Shown: positions 8,902-18,966, counted from the first letter of the stretch. The stretch is 64,000 nucleotides of DNA from Halopseudomonas pertucinogena (GCF_014646575.1 NZ_BMNN01000004.1:62001-126000); one strand, 5' to 3'. Notes: generated by a model not told the origin, from the letters alone. Program-made: numbers and translations.

Positions 8902-9936
8902 TCAGAGACCTTCCGCCGCCTTGGCCTTTTCCCGTGCCGCTTCCCGGGTGACCAGGCCACGCGAAACCAGATTCTTCAGGCACATGTCCAGCGTCTGCAT
9001 GCCGATGTTGCCGCCGGTCTGGATCGCCGAATACATCTGCGCTACCTTGTCTTCGCGGATCAGGTTGCGGATCGCCGGGGTGCCGATCATGATTTCGTGG
9101 GCCGCCACCCGGCCACCACCGATCTTCTTCAGCAGGGTCTGGGAGATCACCGCCTGCAGCGACTCGGACAGCATCGAACGGACCATCGCCTTCTCTTCAC
9201 CGGGGAACACGTCCACCACCCGGTCGATGGTCTTGGCCGCTGAGGTGGTATGCAGGGTGCCGAACACCAGGTGACCCGTTTCCGCCGCAGTCAGTGCCAG
9301 GCGGATGGTCTCCAGGTCTCGCATCTCACCCACCAGGATGATGTCCGGGTCTTCACGCAGGGCCGAGCGCAGCGCCTCGGCAAAGCCATGGGTATCGCGG
9401 TGCACTTCACGCTGGTTGACCAGGCACTTCTTCGATTCGTGGACGAATTCGATGGGGTCCTCGATGGTCAGGATGTGCTGATACTTGGTGGTGTTGAGAT
9501 AGTCGATCATCGCGGCCAGCGTGGTGGACTTGCCCGAGCCGGTGGGCCCGGTAACCAGTACCAGACCGCGCGGCACGTCGGAGATCTTCTTGAACACGTC
9601 GCTCATGCCCAGATCTTCCATGGTCAGTACCTTGGAAGGAATGGTCCGGAACACCGCACCGGCGCCCCGGTTCTGGTTGAATGCGTTGACCCGGAAGCGT
9701 GCCACTCCGGGCACCTCGAAGGAGAAGTCGGTTTCGAGAAACTCTTCGTAATCCTTGCGCTGGCGGTCGTTCATGATGTCATAGATCAGCGCATGCACCT
9801 GCTTGTGCTCGAGCGCCGGCACGTTGATACGGCGCACATCACCATCCACGCGAATCATGGGCGGCAGTCCGGCCGAAAGATGCAAGTCCGACGCGCCCTG
9901 CTTGGCGCTGAAGGCTAACAGCTCGGTAATATCCAT
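8902..9936 (-). CDS. pilT: PilT, type IV pilus retraction ATPase
   Basis: 344 residues, the exact length of P. aeruginosa PilT, opening MDITELLAFSAKQGASDLHL. Walker A GPTGSGKSTTLAAMI (about residue 131), Asp box ILTIEDPIEFVH, Walker B ILVGEMRDLETI, His box FGTLHTTSAAKTI, and the C-terminal AIRNLIRE motif needed for retraction are all present. It powers pilus disassembly and twitching, linking functionally to pilGHIJ at the left edge. It diverges from yggS across 79 bp. Confidence 0.97.
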   Translation of the reverse strand: MDITELLAFSAKQGASDLHLSAGLPPMIRVDGDVRRINVPALEHKQVHALIYDIMNDRQRKDYEEFLETDFSFEVPGVARFRVNAFNQNRGAGAVFRTIPSKVLTMEDLGMSDVFKKISDVPRGLVLVTGPTGSGKSTTLAAMIDYLNTTKYQHILTIEDPIEFVHESKKCLVNQREVHRDTHGFAEALRSALREDPDIILVGEMRDLETIRLALTAAETGHLVFGTLHTTSAAKTIDRVVDVFPGEEKAMVRSMLSESLQAVISQTLLKKIGGGRVAAHEIMIGTPAIRNLIREDKVAQMYSAIQTGGNIGMQTLDMCLKNLVSRGLVTREAAREKAKAAEGL

Positions 9937-10015
9937 AGGGTTCCCCATTGCAACCTGCAAGCATGTAGAATGCAGCGCAGGTCAGCTCCATTTGGCAAGG
10001 TGATTAACGTCCGTA

Positions 10016-10714
10016 ATGTCCACGATAGCAGAGAATATTGCAAACGTTCGTATGCGCATTTTGCGTGCTGCGCACGCTGTTGGACGCGATTCGCAGGACA
10101 TTACCCTGATGGCGGTCAGCAAAACCCGCCCGGCCTCGGCCATTCGTGAAGCGCATGCCGCCGGCGTGGCGGATATCGGCGAGAACTACCTGCAGGAAGC
10201 CCTCGCCAAGATGACCGAGCTGACCGATCTGCCGCTGGTCTGGCATTTCATCGGCCCGATCCAGTCGAACAAGACCCGCGCCATCGCCGAGCACTTCCAG
10301 TGGGTGCACAGCGTGGACCGGCTGAAGATTGCCCAGCGCCTGTCCGACCAGCGCCCGGCCGACGCCCCGCCGCTTAACATATGCCTGCAGGTGAACATCA
10401 GCGGCGAGGACAGCAAGTCCGGCGTCAGCCCCGACGAGTTGCCGGCCCTGGCCCGGGCGGTGGCGGAGCTGCCCCGGCTGCGCCTGCGTGGCCTGATGGC
10501 CATTCCCGCCCCGGCCGCGACCAGTGCCGAACGTCGTGTACCGCTGCGTGCCCTGCGCGAGGCCATGGCCGAGCTGGCACTGCCGCTGGATACCCTGTCC
10601 ATGGGCATGAGCGATGACCTCGACGAAGCCATTGCCGAAGGCGCTACCCTGGTACGCATCGGCACCGCCCTGTTCGGGGCCCGCGATTACTCCTCCACCC
10701 AGAAGGATCACTGA
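10016..10714 (+). CDS. yggS: YggS/PROSC family PLP homeostasis protein
   Basis: 232 residues with an alanine-racemase-like barrel lacking the C-terminal domain. LMAVSKTRPASAIREA (about residues 30-46) carries the PLP lysine, IGENYLQEA follows, and MGMSDDLDEAI with RIGTALFG close the cofactor site. The family buffers pyridoxal phosphate and has no known enzymatic activity. It is the first gene of a tight operon with proC (1-bp gap), an association conserved in many bacteria. Confidence 0.95.
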   Translation: MSTIAENIANVRMRILRAAHAVGRDSQDITLMAVSKTRPASAIREAHAAGVADIGENYLQEALAKMTELTDLPLVWHFIGPIQSNKTRAIAEHFQWVHSVDRLKIAQRLSDQRPADAPPLNICLQVNISGEDSKSGVSPDELPALARAVAELPRLRLRGLMAIPAPAATSAERRVPLRALREAMAELALPLDTLSMGMSDDLDEAIAEGATLVRIGTALFGARDYSSTQKDH

Positions 10715-10715
10715 C

Positions 10716-11534
10716 ATGACCGCACCCACCATCGGATTCATCGGCGCCGGCAACATGGCCTCCAGCCTGATCGGCGGCCTGCTGCAGCAGGGTGTCGAGG
10801 CCTCGCGGATCATGGCCAGCGACCTCAACGAGCAGCAGCTAGCCGACCTGGCCCGCCAGGCCGGCATCCGCACCAGCAGCGACAACGGCGAACTGGCGCG
10901 CGAATGTGACGTGCTGGTACTGGCGGTCAAGCCGCAGGTCATGCGCGCCGTCTGCCAGGCGCTGCCACGCCCGCGCAAGCCCGGTCAGCTGGTGATCTCG
11001 ATTGCCGCCGGCATCACCTGTGCCAGCCTGGCCCGTTGGCTGGGCGAGGACACCCCGCTGGTACGCTGCATGCCCAACACGCCGGCGCTGCGTGGCCGCG
11101 GGGTCAGCGGCCTGTATGCCAGTGACCTGGTCAGCGCGCAGCAGAAGGCACTGGCCGAGGACATCCTCAACGCGGTGGGCATCAGTCTCTGGCTGGAGCA
11201 GGAAGACCTGATCCATGCGGTCACCGCGGTATCCGGCAGCGGTCCGGCGTATTTCTTCTATCTGATGGAGGCCATGACCGATGCCGGCGTGCAGCTCGGT
11301 CTGCCCCGCGACGTGGCCGAGCGCCTGACCCTGCACACCGCGCTGGGCGCCGCCGACATGGCGGTGCACAGCGATGTGGACCCTGCCGAGCTGCGCCGCC
11401 GTGTCACCTCGCCCAACGGCACCACCGAGCAGGCCATAAAGAGCTTCACCAAGGATGATCTTCCGGGCATGGTGGCCCGGGCCATGGAAGCCGCCGCGGA
11501 GCGGTCCGCAGACCTTTCAAGAGAACTTGCCTGA
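10716..11534 (+). CDS. proC: Pyrroline-5-carboxylate reductase
   Basis: 272 residues. Catalyses the last step of proline synthesis with NAD(P)H. Rossmann motif IGFIGAGNMASSLIGGLL at residues 5-22, VLAVKPQVM near 68, and the family signature AVSGSGPAYFFYLMEAM (about 170) ahead of the C-terminal dimerisation helices. The ATG at 10716 lies one base after the yggS stop. The frame stays open upstream inside yggS, but MTAPTIGFIGAGNM is the natural start. Confidence 0.97.
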   Translation: MTAPTIGFIGAGNMASSLIGGLLQQGVEASRIMASDLNEQQLADLARQAGIRTSSDNGELARECDVLVLAVKPQVMRAVCQALPRPRKPGQLVISIAAGITCASLARWLGEDTPLVRCMPNTPALRGRGVSGLYASDLVSAQQKALAEDILNAVGISLWLEQEDLIHAVTAVSGSGPAYFFYLMEAMTDAGVQLGLPRDVAERLTLHTALGAADMAVHSDVDPAELRRRVTSPNGTTEQAIKSFTKDDLPGMVARAMEAAAERSADLSRELA

Positions 11535-11540
11535 GGAGAC

Positions 11541-12134
11541 ATGATGAACGGAATGAACATGGCCGCCGTGTACGTGGTGCAGACCCTGGGCAGCCTGTAC
11601 CTGCTGATCGTGCTGCTGCGCTTCATCCTGCAGCTGGTCCGCGCCGACTTCTACAACCCGCTGTCGCAGTTCATAGTGCGGGCCACCCAGCCCCTGCTCA
11701 AACCCATGCGCCGGGTCATTCCGGGCTTCGGCGGCGTTGACGTGGCGTCGCTGGTGCTGGCGGTGCTGGTACAGCTGGTACTGCTGGCGCTGATCATCAA
11801 GCTGATGGGCTACGCCCTGCCGCCGATACTTCAGCTGCTGGTGTGGTCGCTGGTGGGGATCACCGCGCTGTTCCTGAAGATCTTCTTCTTCGCGCTGATC
11901 ATCAGCGTGATCCTGTCCTGGGTGGCGCCGCACAGCCACAACCCGGCGGCGATTCTGGTAATCCAGATCTGCGAACCGGTGCTGGCGCCCTTCCGCCGCT
12001 TCCTGCCGAGCATGGGCGGGCTGGACCTGTCACCGATCTTCGCGTTCATCGCGCTGAATCTGCTGGACATGCTGCTGATCACCAACCTGGCCATCGCCAC
12101 CGGCATGCCGAAGGGCCTGACCCTGGCGCTCTGA
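11541..12134 (+). CDS. yggT: YggT family integral membrane protein
   Basis: 197 residues with two copies of the YggT unit. Hydrophobic stretches lie near residues 10-30, 70-100, 105-130 and 165-190; the paired motifs RATQPLLKPMRRVIPGFGGVD and CEPVLAPFRRFLPSMGG are characteristic. Function is not defined; a role in osmotic-shock tolerance or ion handling has been suggested for E. coli YggT. Between proC and a YggU protein, as in PAO1. Confidence 0.92.
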   Translation: MMNGMNMAAVYVVQTLGSLYLLIVLLRFILQLVRADFYNPLSQFIVRATQPLLKPMRRVIPGFGGVDVASLVLAVLVQLVLLALIIKLMGYALPPILQLLVWSLVGITALFLKIFFFALIISVILSWVAPHSHNPAAILVIQICEPVLAPFRRFLPSMGGLDLSPIFAFIALNLLDMLLITNLAIATGMPKGLTLAL

Positions 12135-12136
12135 GG

Positions 12137-12433
12137 ATGGCCGGGTTCTATCACTGGCGCGGTCCGGACCTGATTCTGGACTGCCACCTGCAGCCGGGGG
12201 CAAGGCAGATCGGCTTTGCCGGGCAGCATGGTGAACGCCTGAAGATCCGCATCAGCGCCCCGCCGGTGGACGGCAAGGCCAACGGCATGCTGATCGACTT
12301 CCTCGCCCGCGAGTTTGCCGTGGGCAAGCGCCAGGTCAGCCTGCTGAGCGGCCAGCAGAGCCGGCAGAAAAGGGTGTTGATCGAATCGCCGCAACAGCTG
12401 CCCGCTGCGCTGGGGATCCAGCGCCCAGGATGA
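12137..12433 (+). CDS. yggU: YggU family protein (DUF167)
   Basis: 98 residues. The core ISAPPVDGKANGMLIDFLA (about residues 37-55) is the DUF167 signature. Function is unknown. The ATG at 12137 is two bases after the yggT stop and has GAGG just upstream. It is the last gene before a 106-bp gap that precedes metX. Confidence 0.9.
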   Translation: MAGFYHWRGPDLILDCHLQPGARQIGFAGQHGERLKIRISAPPVDGKANGMLIDFLAREFAVGKRQVSLLSGQQSRQKRVLIESPQQLPAALGIQRPG

Positions 12434-12539
12434 TGCGTCGCCGCTTGCGACAGGATGTCGAGACACCCTAGACTGACGCCTCGATTATTGGCCCGGACCG
12501 TACATCGCGGCCAATTCACTACAGGAAAAGCGAAACCCA

Positions 12540-13682
12540 ATGTCCCGATTCCCTGCTGATTCCGTCGGCCTGGTCACGCCGCAGCGGCAGACCTTCAGCG
12601 AGCCTCTGCAGCTGGCCTGCGGGCGCAGCCTGGCTCAGTACGAGCTGGTGTATGAAACCTACGGCCAGCTCAATGCCAGCCGCAGCAATGCGGTGCTGAT
12701 CTGCCACGCGCTGTCCGGCCATCACCACGCCGCCGGCTACCACAGCGAAGATGATCGCAAGCCCGGCTGGTGGGATGCCTGTATCGGCCCCGGCAAGGCC
12801 ATCGATACCAACCGTTTCTTCGTCGTTGCGCTGAACAACCTCGGCGGCTGTCACGGCTCCACCGGCCCGTCGAGCATCAACCCGGAAACCGGCAAGGTCT
12901 GGGGCGCCAACTTCCCGATGATCGTGGTGGAGGACTGGGTCAACAGTCAGGCCCGTCTGGCCGACCACCTGGGGATCGACTGCTGGGCCGCCGTGGTCGG
13001 CGGCAGCCTTGGCGGGATGCAGGCGCTGCAATGGGCAATTGCGTACCCGGACCGGCTGCGCCACTGCGTGGCGATTGCCACGGCGTCCAAGCTGTCGGCC
13101 CAGAACATCGCCTTCAACGAGGTCGCCCGTCAGGCAATCCTCAGCGACCCGGACTTCCGCGACGGCGACTATGCCGCCTTCGGCGTGGTGCCCAAGCACG
13201 GCCTCGGTCTGGCGCGCATGGTCGGTCATATCACCTACCTGTCGGACGATGCCATGGGCCAGAAATTCGGCCGCGACCTGCGCTCGGACGAGCTGAAATA
13301 CGACATCAAGAGCGTCGAATTCCAGGTGGAGAGCTATCTGCGCTATCAGGGCCAGGCCTTCTCGAAGAGCTTCGACGCCAACACCTACCTGCTGATGACC
13401 AAGGCACTGGACTACTACGATCCGGCCCGTGCCCACGGCGGGGATCTGGGCAAGACCCTGGAGCCGGTGAAGGCCCGTTTTCTGGTCATCTCCTTCAGCA
13501 CCGACTGGCGCTTCCCGCCGGCCCGCTCGCGGGAACTGGCCAATGCGCTGATCACCGCGCGCAAGGACGTAAGCTATCTGGAAGTGGAAGCCGAGCAGGG
13601 CCATGACGCCTTCCTGCTGCCGATACCCAGGTACATCCAGGCGCTGGGCAGTTACATGAATCGTATCGAGGTGGACGCATGA
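12540..13682 (+). CDS. metX: MetX, homoserine O-acyltransferase (succinyl type expected in Pseudomonas)
   Basis: 380 residues, alpha/beta-hydrolase fold. Nucleophile elbow [15 protein letters not shown] puts the catalytic Ser near residue 156; the other triad members are the Asp in [11 protein letters not shown] (about 324) and the His in [12 protein letters not shown] (about 357). It activates homoserine for methionine synthesis. Pseudomonas MetX enzymes use succinyl-CoA; the donor cannot be proved by inspection. The metW start overlaps its stop by 4 bp. I see no SAM riboswitch in the 106-bp upstream gap. Confidence 0.95.
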   Translation: MSRFPADSVGLVTPQRQTFSEPLQLACGRSLAQYELVYETYGQLNASRSNAVLICHALSGHHHAAGYHSEDDRKPGWWDACIGPGKAIDTNRFFVVALNNLGGCHGSTGPSSINPETGKVWGANFPMIVVEDWVNSQARLADHLGIDCWAAVVGGSLGGMQALQWAIAYPDRLRHCVAIATASKLSAQNIAFNEVARQAILSDPDFRDGDYAAFGVVPKHGLGLARMVGHITYLSDDAMGQKFGRDLRSDELKYDIKSVEFQVESYLRYQGQAFSKSFDANTYLLMTKALDYYDPARAHGGDLGKTLEPVKARFLVISFSTDWRFPPARSRELANALITARKDVSYLEVEAEQGHDAFLLPIPRYIQALGSYMNRIEVDA

Positions 13683-14275
13683 GCCTGCGCGCCGATCTGC
13701 AGATCATCGAAAAATGGATCCAGCCCGGCAGCCATGTGCTCGACCTGGGCTGCGGTCAGGGCGAACTGCTGCACTACCTGCAGAACCATAAGGAGGTACG
13801 CGGTTACGGGCTGGAGATCGATCCGGACAACATCAACGCCTGCATCGAGAAGGGGGTCAATGTCATCGACAAGAACCTCGACCTCGGTCTGGACAACTTC
13901 GCCGACCGCAGCTTCGACACGGTGGTCATGACCCAGGCGCTGCAGGCGGTGCACTATCCCGACCGCATCCTCGAGGATATGCTGCGCATCGGCCGCGAGG
14001 CCATTCTCACCTTCCCCAACTTCGGACACTGGCGCTGTCGCCTGTACCTCGGGCTGAAGGGGCGCATGCCGGTCTCCGAGTTCATGCCCTACACCTGGTA
14101 CAACACGCCCAATATCCATTTCTGTACCTTCAATGACTTCGAGAGACTGTGCCATGAGCGCTCGGTCCGCATCCTCGACCGGCTGGTGGTGGACCAGACC
14201 CACCGCAGCAATCGCCTGAGCACCATGTGGCCGAACCTGCTCGGCGAAGTCGCCATTTATCGCGTCACCCGCTGA
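13679..14275 (+). CDS. metW: MetW, methyltransferase-like partner of MetX
   Basis: 198 residues. SAM-binding motif [16 protein letters not shown] at about residues 20-35 and [16 protein letters not shown] near 110 identify MetW. In Pseudomonas it is needed with MetX for full homoserine acyltransferase activity; the two nearly always sit together. The 4-bp overlap with metX indicates coupled translation. Confidence 0.95.
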   Translation: MSLRADLQIIEKWIQPGSHVLDLGCGQGELLHYLQNHKEVRGYGLEIDPDNINACIEKGVNVIDKNLDLGLDNFADRSFDTVVMTQALQAVHYPDRILEDMLRIGREAILTFPNFGHWRCRLYLGLKGRMPVSEFMPYTWYNTPNIHFCTFNDFERLCHERSVRILDRLVVDQTHRSNRLSTMWPNLLGEVAIYRVTR

Positions 14276-14288
14276 CAAGGAGAAACTG

Positions 14289-14738
14289 ATGAAACGTCTG
14301 ATATCCGCCACCCTGCTGATGTTTGCCTCTGCCCTCGCCCTTGCCCAGTCGGGCCCGGCACAGAGTCCCCAGCGCTTCGGCGATCTGCTGGTGCATCACA
14401 ACACCTTCAACAGCTCCTATCTGCAGCCGGAGATCGCCGCTGCCGCAGGCCTGCAACGCGGTCCGCGCCAGGGCGTGGTCAACATCGCCGTACAGCGGCT
14501 CACCGACGACGGCATTGAAGTGGTGGACGCGCGAGTCGAAGGGACGGTAAAGAACCTGATCCAGCAGACCACGCCGCTGAAGTTCATCCGCATCCAGGAG
14601 GAGGAGGCGATCTACTTCGTCGCCAACTACAGCGCAGCCCAGCGCGGGCTGCTGCAGTTTGAGGTGCGGGTGCAGGCCGACGACAACGCACCGGTACATA
14701 CCGTGCGCTTCCAGCAGGAATTCCACCCGGATGAGTGA
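14289..14738 (+). CDS. DUF4426 secreted protein
   Basis: 149 residues. A signal peptide ([20 protein letters not shown], cleavage near residue 20) precedes a mature domain beginning around [20 protein letters not shown]. The domain is DUF4426, of unknown function, probably periplasmic. The matching gene lies between metW and rdgB in PAO1 (PA0388). Its stop overlaps the rdgB start by 8 bp. A good Shine-Dalgarno sequence (AAGGAG) precedes the ATG. Confidence 0.85.
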   Translation: MKRLISATLLMFASALALAQSGPAQSPQRFGDLLVHHNTFNSSYLQPEIAAAAGLQRGPRQGVVNIAVQRLTDDGIEVVDARVEGTVKNLIQQTTPLKFIRIQEEEAIYFVANYSAAQRGLLQFEVRVQADDNAPVHTVRFQQEFHPDE

Positions 14739-15336
14739 TCTGAAGTTCAGCCAGCTGGTGCTGGCCAGCAACAACAGCGGCAAGCTGAAAGAATTGCAGG
14801 CCATGCTCGGCGATGACATCGAGGTGTTGCCGCAGAGCCGCTTCATCAATGAGGAGGCCGAGGAAACCGGGCTGAGCTTCGTCGAAAACGCCATCATCAA
14901 GGCCCGCCACGCCGCCCGCGCCTCCGGGCTGCCGGCGCTGGCGGATGATTCCGGTCTGGCAGTGGACGCGCTGGGCGGCGCACCGGGTATCTACTCGGCA
15001 CGCTATGCCGATGGCCAGGGTGACGCGGCCAACAATGCCAAGCTGCTCGACGCACTGGCCCAGGTGCCGGATGAGCGGCGCAGCGCCCGTTTCATCTGTG
15101 CGCTGGCGCTGGTGCGCCATGCCGACGACCCGGCACCGATCATCTGTGAAAGTGCCTGGGAAGGACGCATCCTTCACGCTGCAAGAGGTGAGCACGGTTT
15201 CGGCTACGATCCGCTGTTCCTGATCCCGGAACTGGGCGTCTCCAGCGCCGAACTGCCGGCCGAGCAGAAGAACCGGCTGAGCCACCGCGCCCGGGCCATG
15301 GCCCTGCTGCGCGCCCGGCTGGGGCTGGCGGAATAA
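14731..15336 (+). CDS. rdgB: dITP/XTP pyrophosphatase (non-canonical purine NTPase)
   Basis: 201 residues. Hydrolyses dITP, ITP and XTP to monophosphates, keeping deaminated purines out of nucleic acid. The start [18 protein letters not shown] (about residues 9-26), [14 protein letters not shown] and [20 protein letters not shown], and the end GFGYDPLF with LSHRARAM are all family hallmarks. The frame is open further upstream inside the preceding gene, but ATG 14731 gives the standard start. Confidence 0.96.
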   Translation: MSDLKFSQLVLASNNSGKLKELQAMLGDDIEVLPQSRFINEEAEETGLSFVENAIIKARHAARASGLPALADDSGLAVDALGGAPGIYSARYADGQGDAANNAKLLDALAQVPDERRSARFICALALVRHADDPAPIICESAWEGRILHAARGEHGFGYDPLFLIPELGVSSAELPAEQKNRLSHRARAMALLRARLGLAE

Positions 15337-15339
15337 CCC

Positions 15340-16473
15340 ATGACGCTCCCGCCGCTGGCCGCCTATGTGCACATCCCCTGGTGCGTGCGCAAATGCCCCT
15401 ATTGCGACTTCAACTCCCATACCCATGAGGGCGGGCTGCCGGAAGAGGACTATATCGATGCGCTGATCGCCGATCTGGATGGCGACCTGCAGCATGTCCA
15501 TGGCCGCGAGCTGGGCTCGATCTTCTTCGGCGGCGGCACGCCAAGCCTGTTCTCCGCCGCCAGCCTCGATCGGCTGCTGCAGGTCATGCAGCGACGCGTT
15601 GCCTTCGCATCGGATATCGAGATCACCCTGGAAGCCAACCCCGGGACTTTCGAGCAGGCCAGATTCAGGGACTACCGGGTCGCCGGCATCAACCGGCTGT
15701 CGATCGGCATCCAGAGTTTCAATCCGGTCCATCTCAAGGCCCTGGGGCGTATCCATGACGACCGCGAAGCCCTGGCGGCGGTCGACATGGCACGCCGGGC
15801 CGGCTTCGACAACCTCAACCTGGACCTGATGCATGGCCTGCCCGGCCAGTCGCTGGAGCAGGCCCGGGCCGATGTCGATCAGGCCATTGCCCTGGCACCT
15901 GAACATCTGTCCTGGTATCAGCTGACGCTGGAACCCAATACGGTGTTCTACAGCCGCCCGCCGGTGCTGCCCGAAGAGGAGGTGCTGTGGGACATCCAGG
16001 AAGCCGGTCAGGCCCGGCTGGCTGAAACCGGTTATGCCCAGTACGAGATATCAGCCTATGCCCGCGACGGGCGTCGGGCGCGACACAACCTCAACTACTG
16101 GCAATATGGCGACTTCCTCGGTATCGGCGCCGGTGCCCACGGCAAGCTGACCCACCCGGATGGCCGGGTGGAACGCTACTGGAAGACCCGTCAGCCGCGG
16201 GATTATCTGGATCGGGACAAGGCGTTTCTCGCCGGCAGCAAGGTGTTGAGCGAGCAGGAGCTGCCTTTCGATTTCCTGATGAATGCCCTGCGCCTGGTCG
16301 ACGGTGTGCCCAGCGCCTGGTACAGCCAGCGCACCGGCCAGCCCATCGAGTCTATCGCCCCGCTCCTCGACCAGTCAGTACAGCGGGGCCTGCTCGAGCC
16401 CTGGCACCGGCAGCTGCGTCCGACCGAGCAGGGCCGGCTGTTTCTCAATGATCTGCTGGAGATGTTTCTCTAG
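15340..16473 (+). CDS. hemW: HemW, radical SAM heme chaperone
   Basis: 377 residues. The radical SAM cluster motif is CVRKCPYCDFNSH (about residues 16-28, CxxxCxxC), followed by SIFFGGGTPSLFS and the HemW-type INRLSIGIQSFN. HemW proteins bind heme and deliver it to respiratory enzymes; they were long misnamed coproporphyrinogen oxidases. The C-terminal domain is full length. Last gene of the yggS operon, 3 bp after rdgB. Confidence 0.94.
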   Translation: MTLPPLAAYVHIPWCVRKCPYCDFNSHTHEGGLPEEDYIDALIADLDGDLQHVHGRELGSIFFGGGTPSLFSAASLDRLLQVMQRRVAFASDIEITLEANPGTFEQARFRDYRVAGINRLSIGIQSFNPVHLKALGRIHDDREALAAVDMARRAGFDNLNLDLMHGLPGQSLEQARADVDQAIALAPEHLSWYQLTLEPNTVFYSRPPVLPEEEVLWDIQEAGQARLAETGYAQYEISAYARDGRRARHNLNYWQYGDFLGIGAGAHGKLTHPDGRVERYWKTRQPRDYLDRDKAFLAGSKVLSEQELPFDFLMNALRLVDGVPSAWYSQRTGQPIESIAPLLDQSVQRGLLEPWHRQLRPTEQGRLFLNDLLEMFL

Positions 16474-16479
16474 ATCCCG

Positions 16480-16496
16480 GGGCTGCGCAGCAGCCC
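16480..16496 (+). terminator. GC-rich hairpin after hemW
   Basis: A 7-bp perfect stem (GGGCTGC / GCAGCCC) with a 3-nt loop starts 6 bp after the hemW stop. No T run follows, so this is a weak candidate for the end of the yggS-hemW operon. Confidence 0.4.
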
Positions 16497-16590
16497 GGCG
16501 AATCCCCCACTTCACCTGATCCTGATCAATGTCCCGCAAGGACCGAGCGGCTATCCTCCCCGCCCTCTTGTCTTGTAAACAGGATCACTC

Positions 16591-17898
16591 ATGCCCCAAG
16601 CCCCCGAACTGCTGGCGCCAGCCGGCACCCTCAAGGCCATGCGTTTTGCCTTTGCCTACGGCGCCGATGCGGTCTACGCCGGCCAGCCGCGCTACAGCCT
16701 GCGTGTGCGCGAAAATGATTTCCACGATCCCCAGGTGCTGGCCGAGGCCATCAAGGAAGCCCACTCGCTGGGCAGGAAGTTCTACCTGGCCAGCAACATC
16801 GCCGCCCACAACAGCAAGGTGGCGACCTATGAACGGGATCTGGAGCAGATCATCGCCATGGGCCCCGATGCGCTGATCATGTCCGACCCCGGACTGATCA
16901 TGCTGGTGCGCGAACGCTGGCCGCACATGCCGGTGCATCTTTCGGTGCAGGCCAATGCCACCAACTGGGCCACGGTGAAGTTCTGGCAGCAACAGGGGCT
17001 GGAACGGGTGATCCTGTCCCGGGAGCTCTCGCTGGACGAGATCGAGCAGATCCGCCGGCAGTGCCCGGACATGGAGCTGGAAGTTTTTGTCCACGGTGCC
17101 CTGTGCATTGCCTACTCGGGCCGCTGCCTGCTGTCCGGCTACTTCAACCACCGGGACGCCAACCAGGGCGCCTGCACCAACGCCTGCCGCTGGAAGTACG
17201 ACCTGCAGCCGGCCCGGGAGACCGCCGAAGGCAATGTCGAGCCGGTGCGCACCTATCAACCGGAGGAGCAGCCGGTGTTCCTGCTGAACCAGAGCGACAA
17301 ACCCGACGAGCAGATGGCCATCGAGGAGGATGAACACGGCACCTACATCATGAACTCGAAGGATCTGCGCGCCGTGCAGCATGTGCCGCGCTTCGTCGAC
17401 ATGGGCATGCATTCACTGAAGATCGAGGGCCGCACCAAGTCGCATTTCTACGTCGCGCGCACGGTACAGACCTACCGCCGGGCGATCGACGATGCCGTCG
17501 CCGGGCGGCCCTTCGACATGGGCCTGATGGACGATCTGGAAAGCCTGGCCAACCGCGGCTACACCGAAGGCTTCTACCGCCGCCACCCGCCGGGTGTGTA
17601 CCAGAACTACGAGCGGGGCAATTCCAGCATGAGCCGTCATCAGTTTGTCGGCGAAGTGCTGGAAGATCTGGGCGACTGGCTGAGCATCGAGGTGAAGAAC
17701 CGCTTCGAACTGGGCGACCGGATGGAACTCATGACCCCCTCCGGCAATCACAGCTTCGTTCTGCAGTCACTGCTGGACCGCCATGGCCAGCCCGCCGAGA
17801 TCGCGCCGGGCACCGGGCACGTTGTGCGCATTCCCAGACCCGAAGGTGCGACGGCGCAGATGGCGCTGCTGCTGCGCTGTCTGCCGACGACGGAGTAG
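16591..17898 (+). CDS. trhP: TrhP/YegQ, U32-family tRNA uridine-34 hydroxylation protein
   Basis: 435 residues. PELLAPAGTLKAMRFAFAYGADAVYAG opens the U32 domain; EVFVHGALCIAYSGRCLLS and NQGACTNACRWKY (about residues 165-205) hold the conserved cysteines that likely ligate an iron-sulfur cluster. YegQ (TrhP) takes part in prephenate-dependent formation of 5-hydroxyuridine at tRNA position 34, despite the family's old peptidase label. Stands alone, 117 bp after hemW. Confidence 0.9.
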   Translation: MPQAPELLAPAGTLKAMRFAFAYGADAVYAGQPRYSLRVRENDFHDPQVLAEAIKEAHSLGRKFYLASNIAAHNSKVATYERDLEQIIAMGPDALIMSDPGLIMLVRERWPHMPVHLSVQANATNWATVKFWQQQGLERVILSRELSLDEIEQIRRQCPDMELEVFVHGALCIAYSGRCLLSGYFNHRDANQGACTNACRWKYDLQPARETAEGNVEPVRTYQPEEQPVFLLNQSDKPDEQMAIEEDEHGTYIMNSKDLRAVQHVPRFVDMGMHSLKIEGRTKSHFYVARTVQTYRRAIDDAVAGRPFDMGLMDDLESLANRGYTEGFYRRHPPGVYQNYERGNSSMSRHQFVGEVLEDLGDWLSIEVKNRFELGDRMELMTPSGNHSFVLQSLLDRHGQPAEIAPGTGHVVRIPRPEGATAQMALLLRCLPTTE

Positions 17899-17989
17899 GC
17901 CAGCCGGCAGTCGCTCAATCCGTCCGATCGTGGTTTACTTGCGCCCTCGTCCAGCCTCATTTCCTCCCAACCTTGGAGCGCAGTAACAG

Positions 17990-18787
17990 ATGGATTGGTT
18001 GCAAGTAGTGATTCTGGCCCTGTTGCAGGGCCTGACCGAGTTTCTGCCGGTGTCCAGCTCGGCCCACCTGATCCTGGTCCCGGCCCTGACCGGCTGGCCT
18101 GATCAGGGCCTGGCATTCGACGTGGCGCTGCACTTCGGCAGCCTGTTTGCGGTGCTGCTGTATTTTCGCCGCGACCTGTTCAACATGACCCGCAGCTGGG
18201 GCCGCTCGGTAATTACCCGCCAGGCCGACGACGATGCCCGGCTGGCCTGGGGAGTGCTGTTCGCCACCATCCCGGTGGGGCTGGCAGGGCTGGCGTTCAA
18301 GGACCAGATCGAGCTGTACCTGCGCTCGCCGTTCTATCTGGCCATGGGACTGGTGTTCTTCGGCCTCTTGCTGGGCTGGGCCGACTGGAAGTTCCGCGGC
18401 AACCGCACCGAGAGCCAGATGACCTGGAAGGACGTGCTGATCATCGGTTGCGCCCAGGCGCTGGCGCTGATACCGGGCACCTCCCGGGCCGGCATCACCA
18501 TCACCGCCGCGCTGATGCTGGGTCTGAACCGGGAAGCCGCCTCGCGCTTCTCCTTCCTGCTGTCCATTCCGGTGATTCTGCTGGCCTGCCTGCTCAAGAC
18601 CAGGGATCTGATCGAGGAGCAGGTGGCGGTGGACTGGTTTGCCATGGGGCTGGGTGTACTGGTGTCGGCAGTGAGTGCCTTCCTGTGCATTCACTACTTC
18701 CTGGTGTTCATCAAGCGTATCGGCATGCAGCCTTTCGTGATCTACCGGATCATTCTGGGTGCGGCGCTTTTGGTGGTGTTTTACTGA
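17990..18787 (+). CDS. uppP: Undecaprenyl-diphosphatase (bacitracin resistance protein)
   Basis: 265 residues, polytopic. Recycles the peptidoglycan lipid carrier by removing a phosphate from undecaprenyl pyrophosphate at the membrane. The two signature regions are ALLQGLTEFLPVSSSAHLIL (about residues 7-26) and IPGTSRAGITITAALMLGL (about 160-178), with RFSFLLSIPVIL following. Full length. Followed at once by hairpin-forming GC-rich repeats. Confidence 0.96.
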   Translation: MDWLQVVILALLQGLTEFLPVSSSAHLILVPALTGWPDQGLAFDVALHFGSLFAVLLYFRRDLFNMTRSWGRSVITRQADDDARLAWGVLFATIPVGLAGLAFKDQIELYLRSPFYLAMGLVFFGLLLGWADWKFRGNRTESQMTWKDVLIIGCAQALALIPGTSRAGITITAALMLGLNREAASRFSFLLSIPVILLACLLKTRDLIEEQVAVDWFAMGLGVLVSAVSAFLCIHYFLVFIKRIGMQPFVIYRIILGAALLVVFY

Positions 18788-18816
18788 GGCCTTTCCCAGG
18801 TCGCTGCTCCCCCCGG

Positions 18817-18834
18817 CCCCTCTTCCGCGAGGGG
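18817..18834 (+). terminator. Hairpin and CCCCTC/GAGGGG repeat after uppP
   Basis: CCCCTC / GAGGGG pairs over a 6-nt loop, 30 bp after the uppP stop, and a second GAGAGGGG follows so alternative pairing is possible. Related GAGAGGG strings recur at about 18942 and 19020. This resembles the CCCTCTCC-type intergenic repeats common in proteobacteria and may end uppP transcription. Confidence 0.45.
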
Positions 18835-18966
18835 AGAGGGGTGACTGGTTGAGCACAGATTTCAGTCTCTGGATGGCAGTCCATCATCCAAGGGTAGCCA
18901 CCTCTCAAAAACTCAGATCCGCCCTTATCCCCCGGGCGGAGAGGGTGAACTCAGCTGCAGTACTGA

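Noticed and set aside
12434-12539. Possible SAM-sensing riboswitch upstream of metX
   Set aside because: The 106-bp gap shows no recognisable SAM riboswitch core or terminator-antiterminator pair.
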